A stretch of 64,000 bases of DNA from Jejuia sp040720935 (GCF_040720935.1 NZ_JBFDAE010000016.1:38889-102888), one strand, 5' to 3'. Positions 17,623 to 25,564 are shown, counted from the stretch's first letter. Notes: generated from the letters alone by a model not told the origin. Program-made: numbers and translations.

Positions 17623-18489
17623 CTATCTTGAAACAGTACCAGAAGGTAATGAGGCAAGGTTTAACCCAAAATCATGGGTTGCAGGAGCAGTTGCCTGACC
17701 AGCAGTTCCCAATAAAGGTTTCATTGAGAAAGGTGCAGGGGAATTATCTGGAACTGGCTCAACCGAAATTACGACTGTCCTACCTCTAACATCTAAAGGA
17801 AATGTTTCTCCAGCTGGAGCATTTCTAAAGAAATCCTCTCCAGGTACCGGAGGCCCTGGTTGTGAAGTTTCGCTAAAATCATCAAAACCATCAACTGCAT
17901 TAAACACATTAAATGTACCTGTTGTTAATGGCCCTGAGTCTCCAACTACCCAACCCTCATATGCCCAACCTGCAGGTAATGTTGGTAAAACAAAATTAGG
18001 GGTTGGTGGTGCTCCTGGAGTACCAAACCAAACACCATATTGGTCATTTCCATTGTTTGTACCAGTTTCATCTGTAGGAGTTCTTAAAAAGAATGCTCCA
18101 GAAGCATTGCTAAAATCTCCAACAATAGATGAATTTAAAGTCGCTGAATTACCAGAGAAATCCCCTACTAAAACTTTTGTATCGGCAGGAGCAGGGTCAG
18201 GATCATTGGTAGGCTCAATAGATAAAACAAACCGTGTTGCTTTATTAAGTTGTTCAGAATTAACAGAGAAAGTTTGAGCAGAAGCTACATTTGTAAAGAC
18301 ACCTGTTGAAACTGGCGCACCATCTACAATAATCCAACCTTCATACACATAATCATTACCTAAAGCTTCTAAACCTTGTAAGATTAACGTTAAGTTTGAA
18401 TTTGTTGAACCTCCATCGTCATCATTACTACAAGAAGTAGTGAAGAAACCTATTGCCACTAAGGCTAAAAACATTTTTTTAATCATCAT
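17623..18489 (-). CDS. lipoprotein with two RskA-like (anti-sigma-K C-terminal) domains
   Basis: This 288-residue lipoprotein has the signal F-F-T-T-S-C followed by S-N-D-D-D-G-G, typical of exported Bacteroidota lipoproteins. Two repeated domains contain Y-E-G-W-I-I-V-D-G-A-P-V-S-T-G-V-F (about residue 50) and Y-E-G-W-V-V-G-D-S-G-P-L-T-T-G-T-F (about 175). These resemble the extracytoplasmic domain of anti-sigma-K factors. There is no transmembrane helix or cytoplasmic sigma-binding part, so it is not itself an anti-sigma factor. The Crp/Fnr gene lies 69 bp upstream, with a dyad at activator distance from this gene's -7 box. The ATG at 18486 is equally possible. Function is unknown. Confidence 0.7.
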   Translation of the reverse strand: MMIKKMFLALVAIGFFTTSCSNDDDGGSTNSNLTLILQGLEALGNDYVYEGWIIVDGAPVSTGVFTNVASAQTFSVNSEQLNKATRFVLSIEPTNDPDPAPADTKVLVGDFSGNSATLNSSIVGDFSNASGAFFLRTPTDETGTNNGNDQYGVWFGTPGAPPTPNFVLPTLPAGWAYEGWVVGDSGPLTTGTFNVFNAVDGFDDFSETSQPGPPVPGEDFFRNAPAGETFPLDVRGRTVVISVEPVPDNSPAPFSMKPLLGTAGQATAPATHDFGLNLASLPSGTVSR

Positions 18490-18513
18490 TTTAATTTTTT
18501 TTGTTATTTAACT

Positions 18514-18521
18514 CAAAATTA
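18514..18521 (-). promoter_or_regulatory. -7 box TAATTTTG for the RskA-like lipoprotein gene
   Basis: On the minus strand TAATTTTG runs from 18521 to 18514 and matches TAnnTTTG. It predicts a start site near 18510, about 20 nt before the ATG. Confidence 0.6.
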
Positions 18522-18540
18522 TATGATATTAAATTCATGA

Positions 18541-18560
18541 AATGTTAGCCAGCTAACATT
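18541..18560. promoter_or_regulatory. 20-bp dyad, candidate Crp/Fnr operator
   Basis: AATGTTAGC, then CA, then GCTAACATT: a perfect dyad with a 2-nt centre. It overlaps the stop codon of the Crp/Fnr gene (18559-18561). Its centre is about 40 bp upstream of the predicted start of the lipoprotein transcript, the place of a class II CRP site. No T-run follows, so it is not a terminator. Confidence 0.6.
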
Positions 18561-19230
18561 AAGCAGATGTTTTATAAATTCTTATTTTTTTTCTTGAAAA
18601 TTCAATAACGTTTTCTTCTTTTAATTCATTTAAAAGAATGTTTAACGTTGGTCTAGAAGTACCAATTAAGCAAGCAATATCTTTTTGAGTATATGGGTGG
18701 CAAATTATTTTATCTCCCGTTTTCTCACAGTCGTACCCATAATCTGTACAAAGCTCATGTAAAAATTCTAGCAACCTTGTTTTTGTGTCCTTGAATAATA
18801 ACAGCTGAAGTCTGCGTTCTAATTTTTTCAATCTCAGCCCCAAAAACTTATAGATTTTAAAACTAAAGGTTTGATTATCCCGCATTAAGTTATGCATTGT
18901 TTCAACACTAATTGGGCAAATACTTGTCGTGTTTTCAACAGATTGGGCAAATTCTTCACGTTTTGACTCACCTAATATTGCAGTTTCCCCAAACAATTCA
19001 CCACGAGTTAAAATAGCCTTAACTATTTCTTGTCCATCTTCGTTGTAGTAACCCAATTTTACTTTGCCTTTTTCTATTAAATAGACTTTATTTGCAGAAT
19101 CTTCTTCAAAATAAATATAGTCTTGCTTCTTATAAGCATCAAAATCATGATTGGACTTGTAGGCTTTGAATTTATGCGGACAAAGCTTTCTAAAAAGGTT
19201 GACATCTTCAAAAAACCAAAGGGACTTCAT
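18559..19230 (-). CDS. Crp/Fnr family transcriptional regulator
   Basis: This 223-residue protein has an N-terminal cyclic-nucleotide-binding-like beta roll (G-K-V-K-L-G-Y-Y and R-G-E-L-F-G-E-T-A-I-L-G, about residues 45-95), a dimer helix, and a C-terminal winged helix with recognition helix T-S-R-P-T-L-N-I-L-L-N-E-L near residue 190. There is no N-terminal cysteine cluster of the FNR kind. The ligand is not evident. It reads toward the RskA-like lipoprotein gene, whose promoter holds a matching dyad, so direct control of that gene is the simplest inference. Confidence 0.9.
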   Translation of the reverse strand: MKSLWFFEDVNLFRKLCPHKFKAYKSNHDFDAYKKQDYIYFEEDSANKVYLIEKGKVKLGYYNEDGQEIVKAILTRGELFGETAILGESKREEFAQSVENTTSICPISVETMHNLMRDNQTFSFKIYKFLGLRLKKLERRLQLLLFKDTKTRLLEFLHELCTDYGYDCEKTGDKIICHPYTQKDIACLIGTSRPTLNILLNELKEENVIEFSRKKIRIYKTSA

Positions 19231-19290
19231 CTTGTATATTTTTATTAAAGTAATGTCGAGAAGCAGTACAAAAACTTACAATAAAAGTCA

Positions 19291-19314
19291 AAAAAAAAAC
19301 CTCCAATTTGGAGG
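19291..19314 (-). terminator. terminator for the DUF5606 gene
   Basis: Stem CCTCC/GGAGG at 19300-19314 with loop AATTT. On the minus strand it is followed by nine T (19299-19291). It starts nine bases past the stop codon. Confidence 0.8.
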
Positions 19315-19322
19315 CTTCATTT

Positions 19323-19745
19323 TTATTCTTCTTCATCACTCGATGTTTCTTCTTCTTCAAGTAAATTTAACATATCATGTTTTTGAAGCAAATTATACCA
19401 TTGTATAATCTTTTTAATATCACTCGCATATACCCTATCTTCATCATAATCTGGCAACACATCAAAGAAATACTCTTCAAGTTTATCTTTACTTTCTTTA
19501 TGGCCAACGCTAGAAGGCTTACCGCTTTCCTTGTCCTTAATTTTACTTAAGACCTTATGTAATGGCACCTCTTCTGTTAAAGTATAGATAGCTATTTCGC
19601 TTAAAACACTCACATTATTTTGCAGACTTACAGATAATCTTTTACCGTCAATCAAAGATTCTGCAACAAAACCCCCACGAGTTTGAGTTACTAATTTGTA
19701 AAGTCCTGGTTTTCCTGCAATAGCTAAAACTTTTTCTAAGCCCAT
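19323..19745 (-). CDS. DUF5606 family protein
   Basis: This 140-residue protein begins M-G-L-E-K-V-L-A-I-A-G-K-P-G-L-Y and continues with a small beta-rich domain (G-G-F-V-A-E-S-L, R-L-S-V-S), followed by a helical part and a very acidic C-terminus. This is the conserved Bacteroidota DUF5606 family, usually found next to peptide deformylase and RuvX as here. No biochemical role is established that I know of. It lies 59 bp after def on the same strand. Confidence 0.85.
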   Translation of the reverse strand: MGLEKVLAIAGKPGLYKLVTQTRGGFVAESLIDGKRLSVSLQNNVSVLSEIAIYTLTEEVPLHKVLSKIKDKESGKPSSVGHKESKDKLEEYFFDVLPDYDEDRVYASDIKKIIQWYNLLQKHDMLNLLEEEETSSDEEE

Positions 19746-19804
19746 ATAAAGTTATTATTTTTTGAAAGTGGCAAATATCACATATTTAAAAAGCAATGCA
19801 AAAA

Positions 19805-20395
19805 TTATCGCTTCTTTTTTTGATTTGGAAAACGCATTCTGTAATCTACGCTAATCTTACCTTTTGAAATATTTGAGAGCTTCCCTTTAATTAATCTCTT
19901 TTTTAAAGTTGACAATTTATCTGTAAATAGAATACCTTCAATATGGTCATATTCGTGTTGGATAACCCGTGCAATTAAACCATCAAAGGTTTCTGTATGC
20001 TTCTTGAAATTTTCATCAACATATTCAATAGTAATTTTTGGCTGTCTAAAAACATCTTCACGAACATCTGGAATACTCAAACACCCCTCATTAAATGCCC
20101 ACTCATCGCCTTCTTCATCTGTAATTTTAGCATTTATAAATACACGTTTAAAATCTTTAAGTGCTTTTCTTTCTTCTTCTGAAAACTCTTCATCCTCGGA
20201 AAAAGGAGACGTATCTACCAAAAATAAACGTATGGGCAATCCAATCTGTGGTGCTGCTAAACCTACGCCCATGGCGTTATACATGGTCTCAAACATGTTT
20301 TCAAGAAGTGCTTCTAGTTTTGGATAGTCTTTTGTTATGTTTTCCCCTATCTTTTTTAAAACAGGATCTCCATAAGCTACGATTGGTAATATCAT
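19805..20395 (-). CDS. def: peptide deformylase
   Basis: The 196-residue enzyme removes the formyl group from the N-terminal Met of new proteins. All three motifs are present: G-V-G-L-A-A-P-Q-I-G, E-G-C-L-S-I (metal Cys near residue 104) and H-E-Y-D-H-I-E-G (two metal His and catalytic Glu near 147). The length and the insertion between motifs 1 and 2 suit Bacteroidota deformylases. It sits between ruvX and the DUF5606 gene in a minus-strand cluster. Confidence 0.96.
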   Translation of the reverse strand: MILPIVAYGDPVLKKIGENITKDYPKLEALLENMFETMYNAMGVGLAAPQIGLPIRLFLVDTSPFSEDEEFSEEERKALKDFKRVFINAKITDEEGDEWAFNEGCLSIPDVREDVFRQPKITIEYVDENFKKHTETFDGLIARVIQHEYDHIEGILFTDKLSTLKKRLIKGKLSNISKGKISVDYRMRFPNQKKKR

Positions 20396-20417
20396 TGTTA
20401 GGGTAATGTGGTTTTTG

Positions 20418-20425
20418 CAAAAATA
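20418..20425 (-). promoter_or_regulatory. -7 box TATTTTTG for def
   Basis: On the minus strand TATTTTTG runs 20425-20418, about 22 nt before the def ATG, so def has its own promoter. Confidence 0.55.
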
Positions 20426-20465
20426 CGATACTTCTTCTTTAAATTTAGGCTATTATTTGAAAAAT

Positions 20466-20876
20466 CTATTTAGAGTACAAATAACTTTGAAGTATTAATG
20501 TGGCGCTAATTTCATCAACCAGGGCTTTGTTTTGGCGTTGTTTCTTTTTTAGCCCGCTATCAATCATGGTTTGAAATGCCATTTTGGAAGTAAAACGTTC
20601 ATCTACTCTGGTAACGGGGATATTCGGAAATGTTTTATCAAGCAGTTTTAAAAAAGGAATGATTAATACTTCACTTTCAGAAGCGGTGTTATCCATTTGT
20701 TTTGGTTCTCCCACTAAAAAAAGCTCAACCTTTTCTTTGGAGGTATATTCTTTTAAAAAAGGTATCAATTCTTTCGTATTAACAGTAGTAAGTCCAGAAG
20801 CTATTATTTGCAACTCATCGGTTACAGCTATTCCTGTGCGTTTCATTCCGTAATCAATTGCTAAAATTCTGGGCAT
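20466..20876 (-). CDS. ruvX: Holliday junction resolvase-like protein RuvX/YqgF
   Basis: This 136-residue RNase H-fold protein begins with A-I-D-Y-G-M-K-R-T-G-I-A-V-T-D, has the middle motif F-L-V-G-E-P (second acidic residue) and V-D-E-R-F-T-S near residue 95. In E. coli the homologue (YqgF) acts on 16S rRNA 5' end maturation; a Holliday-junction role is also proposed. It is the first gene of the ruvX-def-DUF5606 cluster. Confidence 0.93.
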   Translation of the reverse strand: MPRILAIDYGMKRTGIAVTDELQIIASGLTTVNTKELIPFLKEYTSKEKVELFLVGEPKQMDNTASESEVLIIPFLKLLDKTFPNIPVTRVDERFTSKMAFQTMIDSGLKKKQRQNKALVDEISATLILQSYLYSK

Positions 20877-20890
20877 AAACTTCTTTTGTG

Positions 20891-20898
20891 CAAAAGTA
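20891..20898 (-). promoter_or_regulatory. -7 box TACTTTTG for ruvX
   Basis: On the minus strand TACTTTTG runs 20898-20891, 14 nt before the ATG. Confidence 0.5.
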
Positions 20899-21060
20899 CT
20901 TCTTTCAAAATAAATATAGAGAGATTAATGATGGGGTTATGTAAAACCGATTAAGAGTATTAAGACACGAATTTCACGGATTTTCACGGATTTTTTTAAA
21001 AATCTATAGATTTTTATTTTTTGGAATTTAGTTATTGGGTTTTGGAAATTTAGTCCAACA

Positions 21061-21245
21061 TCAAAACCTAATGCGCTGCGCTTTTAGGTTTTGGGTTTCC
21101 AGATCCCGCCCAATAGCGGGATTAGTTCAACCATCAAAACCTAATGCGCTGCGCTTTTAGGTTTTGGGTTTCCAGATCCCGCCCAATAGCGGGATTAGTT
21201 CAACCATCAAAACCTAATGCGCTGCGCTTTTAGGTTTTGGGTTTC
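21061..21245. repeat. 73-bp tandem repeat with two hairpins per unit (2.5 copies)
   Basis: Units start at 21061, 21134 and 21207; the last is partial. Each full unit holds AAAACCTAA...TTAGGTTTT around a GCGCTGCGC loop, and ATCCCGC...GCGGGAT around CCAATA. The copies look identical, so the expansion is recent or kept uniform. No gene lies in it. The A/T-rich stretch just before (20965-21000) contains the dispersed flavobacterial motif CACGAATTTCACGGATT. Confidence 0.9.
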
Positions 21246-21248
21246 ACT

Positions 21249-21279
21249 AAAAAAAAAAGACTGCCTTTTCAGACAGTCT
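21249..21279 (-). terminator. terminator for the small secreted protein gene
   Basis: Stem AGACTG (21258-21263)/CAGTCT (21274-21279), followed on the minus strand by about ten T (21258-21249). Confidence 0.75.
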
Positions 21280-21323
21280 CTTTCGTGTTTAACCTTATTA
21301 TTAAATTTGAATACTACTCTTGT

Positions 21324-21587
21324 TTAAGATAATTTTCTTCTGTGAATTTTAGGAAATACTAATTTGATGTTCTCAACTTTTCTTTCTCTGTTTAAGAAAA
21401 TTCTAATATCACTACTACTACGTGCAATAGTTTCTTTAATTTTTACAGAATCAATAATTATTGTGTTTTCCAATGTTTTAGAAACAGTAATCGTTTTTTC
21501 AATACTATCAGTCTTAACTTCGTTCTGAGCACTTACTGCTGAAAAAGACAGTAATAAGATAAATAAGATGTAAAAATTAGTTTTCAT
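21324..21587 (-). CDS. small secreted protein of unknown function
   Basis: This 87-residue protein has a good signal peptide (F-Y-I-L-F-I-L-L-L-S-F-S-A-V-S-A, cut before Q-N-E). The mature part of about 65 residues is polar, with T-V-S-K-T-L-E-N-T and a basic C-terminus. I do not recognise the family. It has its own terminator, and the upstream region holds four copies of a TTCATC-type motif, so it may be a regulated single-gene unit. Confidence 0.65.
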   Translation of the reverse strand: MKTNFYILFILLLSFSAVSAQNEVKTDSIEKTITVSKTLENTIIIDSVKIKETIARSSSDIRIFLNRERKVENIKLVFPKIHRRKLS

Positions 21588-21888
21588 GATTTGGGGTATT
21601 TCATTTGTTTCAACGGTTCAAATATATATCCATAAGCAAGCTCATCTATAAAAAATTAGTCATACAACACGGAATTTTCGATTACTAGAGAATCGGAAAA
21701 GATTGGTCGATGAATAGTGGAAGTGCGTATTTTTACCGATGAATAACACAAAAAATGCATTTCATCTATAAAAAATATTTTTTCAAAGGAAAAAAGAGGT
21801 TCTATATTTTAGAAAATCATCAGAAAACCGCTAAAATTTTTCAACATATTTAAAGATGAAATTCAGGCAACTTTTAGGCTTTAGGTAG
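21588..21888. other. intergenic region with four TTCATC-type motifs
   Basis: No gene is seen in this 0.3-kb divergent spacer. TCATCTATAAAAAAT occurs twice in the same orientation (21642-21656 and 21762-21776, 120 bp apart). Two related copies read on the opposite strand (TTCATCGGTAAAAATA at 21744-21729, and TTCATCGACC near 21715). They may be binding sites for a regulator of the small secreted protein or dapD. Confidence 0.45.
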
Positions 21889-21896
21889 TATATTTG
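21889..21896 (+). promoter_or_regulatory. -7 box TATATTTG for dapD
   Basis: Perfect TAnnTTTG, 18 nt before the ATG at 21915. It excludes the TTG at 21894, which overlaps the box. Confidence 0.65.
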
Positions 21897-21914
21897 CCCA
21901 AAATAATATTACTG

Positions 21915-22730
21915 ATGACAGATTTACAACAAATTATAGAAAGTGCTTGGGATAACCGGGATCATTTAAAGGAAAGCAAAACAAAAGAGGCTATTAGAAA
22001 AGTAGTTGACCTATTAGATAAGGGCGAATTACGTGTGGCACAACCTATTGAAGGCGGATGGCAAGTTAATGAATGGATAAAGAAAGCGGTTGTACTTTAT
22101 TTTCCAATTCAAAAAATGGAAACTTTGGAAGCTGGTATTTTTGAATACCATGACAAAATTCCATTAAAACGAAATTTTGCAGAAAGAGGGATTCGTGTGG
22201 TGCCAAATGCTGTTGCGAGACATGGTGCTTATATTTCTGCTGGTACTATATTAATGCCAAGTTATGTAAATATTGGTGCTTATGTAGATGAAGGCACTAT
22301 GGTGGATACTTGGGCCACGGTTGGTAGTTGTGCGCAAATTGGCAAAAATGTACACCTATCTGGTGGTGTTGGTATTGGTGGTGTTTTAGAGCCATTACAA
22401 GCTGCCCCAGTAATTATAGAAGACAATGCATTTATAGGCTCACGTTGTATCGTGGTTGAAGGTGTAAAAGTAGAAACTGAAGCTGTTTTAGGTGCTGGTG
22501 TGGTATTGACCATGAGCACTAAGATAATCGATGTTACTGGTGATGAACCAATTCAATACAAAGGTATTGTGCCTGCTCGTTCTGTGGTAATCCCAGGAAG
22601 TTATGCCAAAGAATTCCCTTCAGGAAGTTATAATGTACCTTGTGCGTTGATTATCGGCAAACGTAAGGAAAGCACCAATAAAAAGACCTCCTTAAATGAT
22701 GCACTTCGTGAACATAGCGTAGCGGTGTAA
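21915..22730 (+). CDS. dapD: 2,3,4,5-tetrahydropyridine-2,6-dicarboxylate N-succinyltransferase
   Basis: DapD succinylates tetrahydrodipicolinate in the lysine/meso-diaminopimelate pathway that feeds peptidoglycan. The 271-residue product has a helical N-terminal domain and then a left-handed beta helix of hexapeptide repeats (G-A-Y-I-S-A-G-T-I-L-M-P-S, V-N-I-G-A-Y-V-D-E-G-T-M-V-D-T-W, N-V-H-L-S-G-G-V-G-I-G-G). The ATG at 21915 follows the -7 box at usual distance. A strong hairpin terminator follows the gene. Confidence 0.95.
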   Translation: MTDLQQIIESAWDNRDHLKESKTKEAIRKVVDLLDKGELRVAQPIEGGWQVNEWIKKAVVLYFPIQKMETLEAGIFEYHDKIPLKRNFAERGIRVVPNAVARHGAYISAGTILMPSYVNIGAYVDEGTMVDTWATVGSCAQIGKNVHLSGGVGIGGVLEPLQAAPVIIEDNAFIGSRCIVVEGVKVETEAVLGAGVVLTMSTKIIDVTGDEPIQYKGIVPARSVVIPGSYAKEFPSGSYNVPCALIIGKRKESTNKKTSLNDALREHSVAV

Positions 22731-22757
22731 ACTCAAAGTTTAAAAATTTCAATACCT

Positions 22758-22802
22758 AAATTCCAAATTCCAATCATTTTAAATTGGAATTTGGAATTTT
22801 TT
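22758..22802 (+). terminator. terminator after dapD (17-bp perfect stem)
   Basis: AAATTCCAAATTCCAAT (22758-22774) pairs with its exact complement at 22783-22799, with an eight-nt loop and six T. It overlaps the longer reading frame from 22784, which supports the later start of the next gene. Confidence 0.85.
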
Positions 22803-22822
22803 GTTTGTACTTTGAATGGTCT

Positions 22823-23884
22823 ATGAAGATTTTAGTAATACAACAAAAAATGATTGGCGATGTGCTTACAAGCAGTATTCTGTTTGAAGCATTACGCGCT
22901 GAATATCCTGATGCGAAATTGCATTATTTGGTTAATTCACACACCTACCCAGTTGTAGAACACCATCCTTTTATAGATGAATTTAAATTCTTTACTCCAG
23001 AGATAGAAAAGAGCAAAAGGTTGTTTTATTCATTTTTAAAGCACATCCGAGAGGAAAAATATGATGTTGTAGTTGATGTGTATTCTAATTACTCCAGTAA
23101 TCTAATTACTTTTTTTTCTGGAGCTGAAACAAAAATTTCAAAATACAAATGGTATAGTTCTTTTATTTACACACATACCTTAAAAGAAAGTAAAACTCCA
23201 AAAACAAATGCAGGTTTAGCTATTGAAAACAGATTAAAACTTTTAAAACCAATCTGTAATACTGATTTTTCTCCTATTAAACCGAAAATTTATTTAACAC
23301 CAGCAGAAATCGATACTGCTAAAAAATTGCTTACCAATTTCAAAACTGATGGATCCGAACCATTATTTATGATAAGTGTTTTAGGAAGTGGCCCAACAAA
23401 AACATATCCATTACAATATATGGCACAATTGATTGATGTTATTGTCTCTCAAACTAAAGGCTACATTTTGTTCAATTATATGCCTAGCCAAAAAGAAGAT
23501 GTAAAGCAACTGATGGAATACTGTGCTGATGCAACCAAAAAGCAGATACATTTTAACGTTTTTGGAAAAAGTCTCAGGGAATTTATCGCCATAACAAAAC
23601 ATTGCACGGCATTAATAGGAAATGAAGGCGGTGCTATTAATATGGCAAAAGCTATTGATAAACCTACCTTTGCCATTTTTTCCCCATGGATTTTAAAGGA
23701 AGCCTGGAATATGTTCGATGACGGACATAAAAACGATTCCATTCATTTAAAAGATGTAAAACCTGAACTTTATGAAGACAAAGATTTAAAATCGGTCAAG
23801 CAGGACCATTCTAAATACTATCATGAATTTACGCCTGAATTAATTATTCCGAAATTAAAAACCTTCTTAAAAGCTATTTTATAA
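22823..23884 (+). CDS. glycosyltransferase family 9 (heptosyltransferase-like)
   Basis: This 353-residue protein begins K-I-L-V-I-Q-Q-K-M-I-G-D-V-L-T-S, the GT9 N-terminus, and has the C-terminal donor-binding region with L-I-G-N-E-G-G-A-I-N-M-A near residue 265. It probably adds heptose or a similar sugar to the LPS core on the cytoplasmic face. The ATG at 22823 is preferred over 22784, which lies in the terminator hairpin. It converges with the following GT2 gene and overlaps it by 11 bases. Confidence 0.87.
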   Translation: MKILVIQQKMIGDVLTSSILFEALRAEYPDAKLHYLVNSHTYPVVEHHPFIDEFKFFTPEIEKSKRLFYSFLKHIREEKYDVVVDVYSNYSSNLITFFSGAETKISKYKWYSSFIYTHTLKESKTPKTNAGLAIENRLKLLKPICNTDFSPIKPKIYLTPAEIDTAKKLLTNFKTDGSEPLFMISVLGSGPTKTYPLQYMAQLIDVIVSQTKGYILFNYMPSQKEDVKQLMEYCADATKKQIHFNVFGKSLREFIAITKHCTALIGNEGGAINMAKAIDKPTFAIFSPWILKEAWNMFDDGHKNDSIHLKDVKPELYEDKDLKSVKQDHSKYYHEFTPELIIPKLKTFLKAIL

Positions 23885-24692
23885 TGCCGTAAGGTGTTCT
23901 TTTAACATTATCTTTTTTAGTAACCTCACGTATCTTTTTGTTTTTCTCTATCATTTCTGGTGTCACATAACCTCGTTTATGATCTAAATGCAGGCAAATA
24001 GCAGAATATCGAATCTGTTTCGCTTCAATGCCAGCATTAAATAAACGCTCGCCCATTTCTCTATCTTCGCCACCGTATTGCATCCGCTCATCATAACCGT
24101 TTACTGCAATAATGTCTGATTTATAACCTGAAGCATTATGCCCGTTCCAAGTGGCTGTTGTTGGTGTGAATTTATTGAGCAGTTTTTCTTTTAAACCTTT
24201 TGAAGTGATTTTATTATTTTTAAATGAAGATTTTAGTCCATGTTCTTTCAACCAATTAATGTTGAAGCAATTTTGGGTTTCAATATCTTCTTTTGTGATT
24301 AATTGACTTATAGACATTGGCAATTTAAAATAACCTCCAGATAAAAAATAACCCGCTTCTCTCCTATTCATATGAACTTCCAAAAAATCTTTTCGGGCAA
24401 TGCAATCGCCATCGGTATAGACCAAATAGCTGCCTTTGCTGGCAACGGTCGCCTTATTTAAAATGATTGTTTTTTGAAACCCATTGTCTTCATGCCAAAT
24501 ATGTTGGATGGGATAGTCCACCTTAGATTTCATGGTTGCAATTAAGGTTTTGGTCTCCTTGCGTGAACCATCATCGGCAATAACAACCTCAAAATTTTTA
24601 TAGGTTTGGCAGTTATAACTGCACAGTACTTTTTCTAACCACGCCGGGTTATTATAGGTGCTAATAATTACTGAAACTTCAATTGTCTTCAT
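23874..24692 (-). CDS. glycosyltransferase family 2
   Basis: This 272-residue GT-A enzyme has the N-terminal V-S-V-I-I-S-T-Y-N-N-P and donor motifs A-D-D-G-S and V-Y-T-D-G-D-C-I (DxD-like). The C-terminal half contains W-N-G-H-N-A-S-G-Y and G-Y-D-E-R-M-Q-Y-G-G-E-D-R-E, the galactosyltransferase C-terminal pattern. It is part of the LPS-core gene group. The ATG at 24692 fits better than the frame start at 24719. It is a paralogue of the gene at 27650-28447. Confidence 0.87.
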   Translation of the reverse strand: MKTIEVSVIISTYNNPAWLEKVLCSYNCQTYKNFEVVIADDGSRKETKTLIATMKSKVDYPIQHIWHEDNGFQKTIILNKATVASKGSYLVYTDGDCIARKDFLEVHMNRREAGYFLSGGYFKLPMSISQLITKEDIETQNCFNINWLKEHGLKSSFKNNKITSKGLKEKLLNKFTPTTATWNGHNASGYKSDIIAVNGYDERMQYGGEDREMGERLFNAGIEAKQIRYSAICLHLDHKRGYVTPEMIEKNKKIREVTKKDNVKRTPYGIIK

Positions 24693-24716
24693 TGCTTCAA
24701 AAATAACTATTTTTAC

Positions 24717-24724
24717 CAAAATTA
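24717..24724 (-). promoter_or_regulatory. -7 box TAATTTTG for the minus-strand GT2 gene
   Basis: On the minus strand TAATTTTG runs 24724-24717, 24 nt before the ATG at 24692. The 44-bp divergent spacer must also serve the plus-strand GT2 gene. Confidence 0.5.
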
Positions 24725-24736
24725 TTGAATCTTAGC

Positions 24737-25501
24737 ATGATTAAACTATCAGGAGTTATCATAACTTTTAATGAGGAAAAAAATATTGAAAAATGTTTAA
24801 AGTCTCTTGTAGATATTGTTGATGAAATAGTTGTGGTAGATTCTTTTTCAACCGATAGTACAAAATCCATTTGCACTTCGTATAATGTGATATTTATAGA
24901 GCAAAAATTTTTGGGATATATAGAACAAAAAAACTTTGCGTTAACGCAAGCAACTTACAACCACGTAGTATCTTTAGATGGCGATGAAGCACTTTCCGAA
25001 GCATTGCAAGATGCTATTTTGAAGTTAAAATCCAATTGGAAATACGATGGCTATTTCTGCAACAGGTTTAATAATTTTTGCGGACAATGGATAAAATATT
25101 CCGATTGGTATCCTAATAAAAAGCTTCGGGTTTTTGATAGAAGAAAAGCAGCATGGACAGGCATCAATCCGCATGATAATGTCATATTAAATGATAAAAA
25201 GGCTGAAGTTGGACATTTAAAGGGCGATATTTTACATTGGACCTATCAGAGCTATTCTGAATTTAACAACAAAACCGAATATTTTTCGACCATTGCCGCA
25301 AAAGCGTATTTTGATAAAGGAAAAACAGCGTCTTTTATTAAAATAGTCTTTAATCCTGCTTGGGCATTTTTCAAGGCCTATTTCTTAAGATTGGGGTTTC
25401 TAGATGGCATTAACGGATTTGTAATTTGTGCACAAACTGCCAATATTACATTTTTGAAATATACCAAGCTTTGGGAGTTGCAAAAGGATAAATCTAATTA
25501 G
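24737..25501 (+). CDS. glycosyltransferase family 2 (KdtX/WaaE-like)
   Basis: This 254-residue protein begins L-S-G-V-I-I-T-F-N-E-E-K-N-I with the donor motifs V-V-D-S-F-S-T-D-S-T and V-S-L-D-G-D-E-A (D-x-D). This pattern matches LPS core beta-glucosyltransferases of the WaaE/KdtX type. The C-terminal part has a hydrophobic region around F-L-R-L-G-F-L-D-G-I-N-G-F, suggesting membrane association. It diverges from the GT2 gene at 23874-24692 with a 44-bp spacer. Confidence 0.87.
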   Translation: MIKLSGVIITFNEEKNIEKCLKSLVDIVDEIVVVDSFSTDSTKSICTSYNVIFIEQKFLGYIEQKNFALTQATYNHVVSLDGDEALSEALQDAILKLKSNWKYDGYFCNRFNNFCGQWIKYSDWYPNKKLRVFDRRKAAWTGINPHDNVILNDKKAEVGHLKGDILHWTYQSYSEFNNKTEYFSTIAAKAYFDKGKTASFIKIVFNPAWAFFKAYFLRLGFLDGINGFVICAQTANITFLKYTKLWELQKDKSN

Positions 25502-25564
25502 GTAGAGTAAACATACCATAAACATTTTGAGTTGTCATAACAAGAATAGGTCTCATTAATGAAT

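Noticed and set aside
17623..18489. Anti-sigma factor
   Set aside because: There is no cytoplasmic sigma-binding region or membrane helix and no sigma factor gene nearby; only the outer domain type is shared.
21061..21245. Possible CRISPR array with 73-bp period
   Set aside because: Whole units are identical with no unique spacers, and there are no cas genes.
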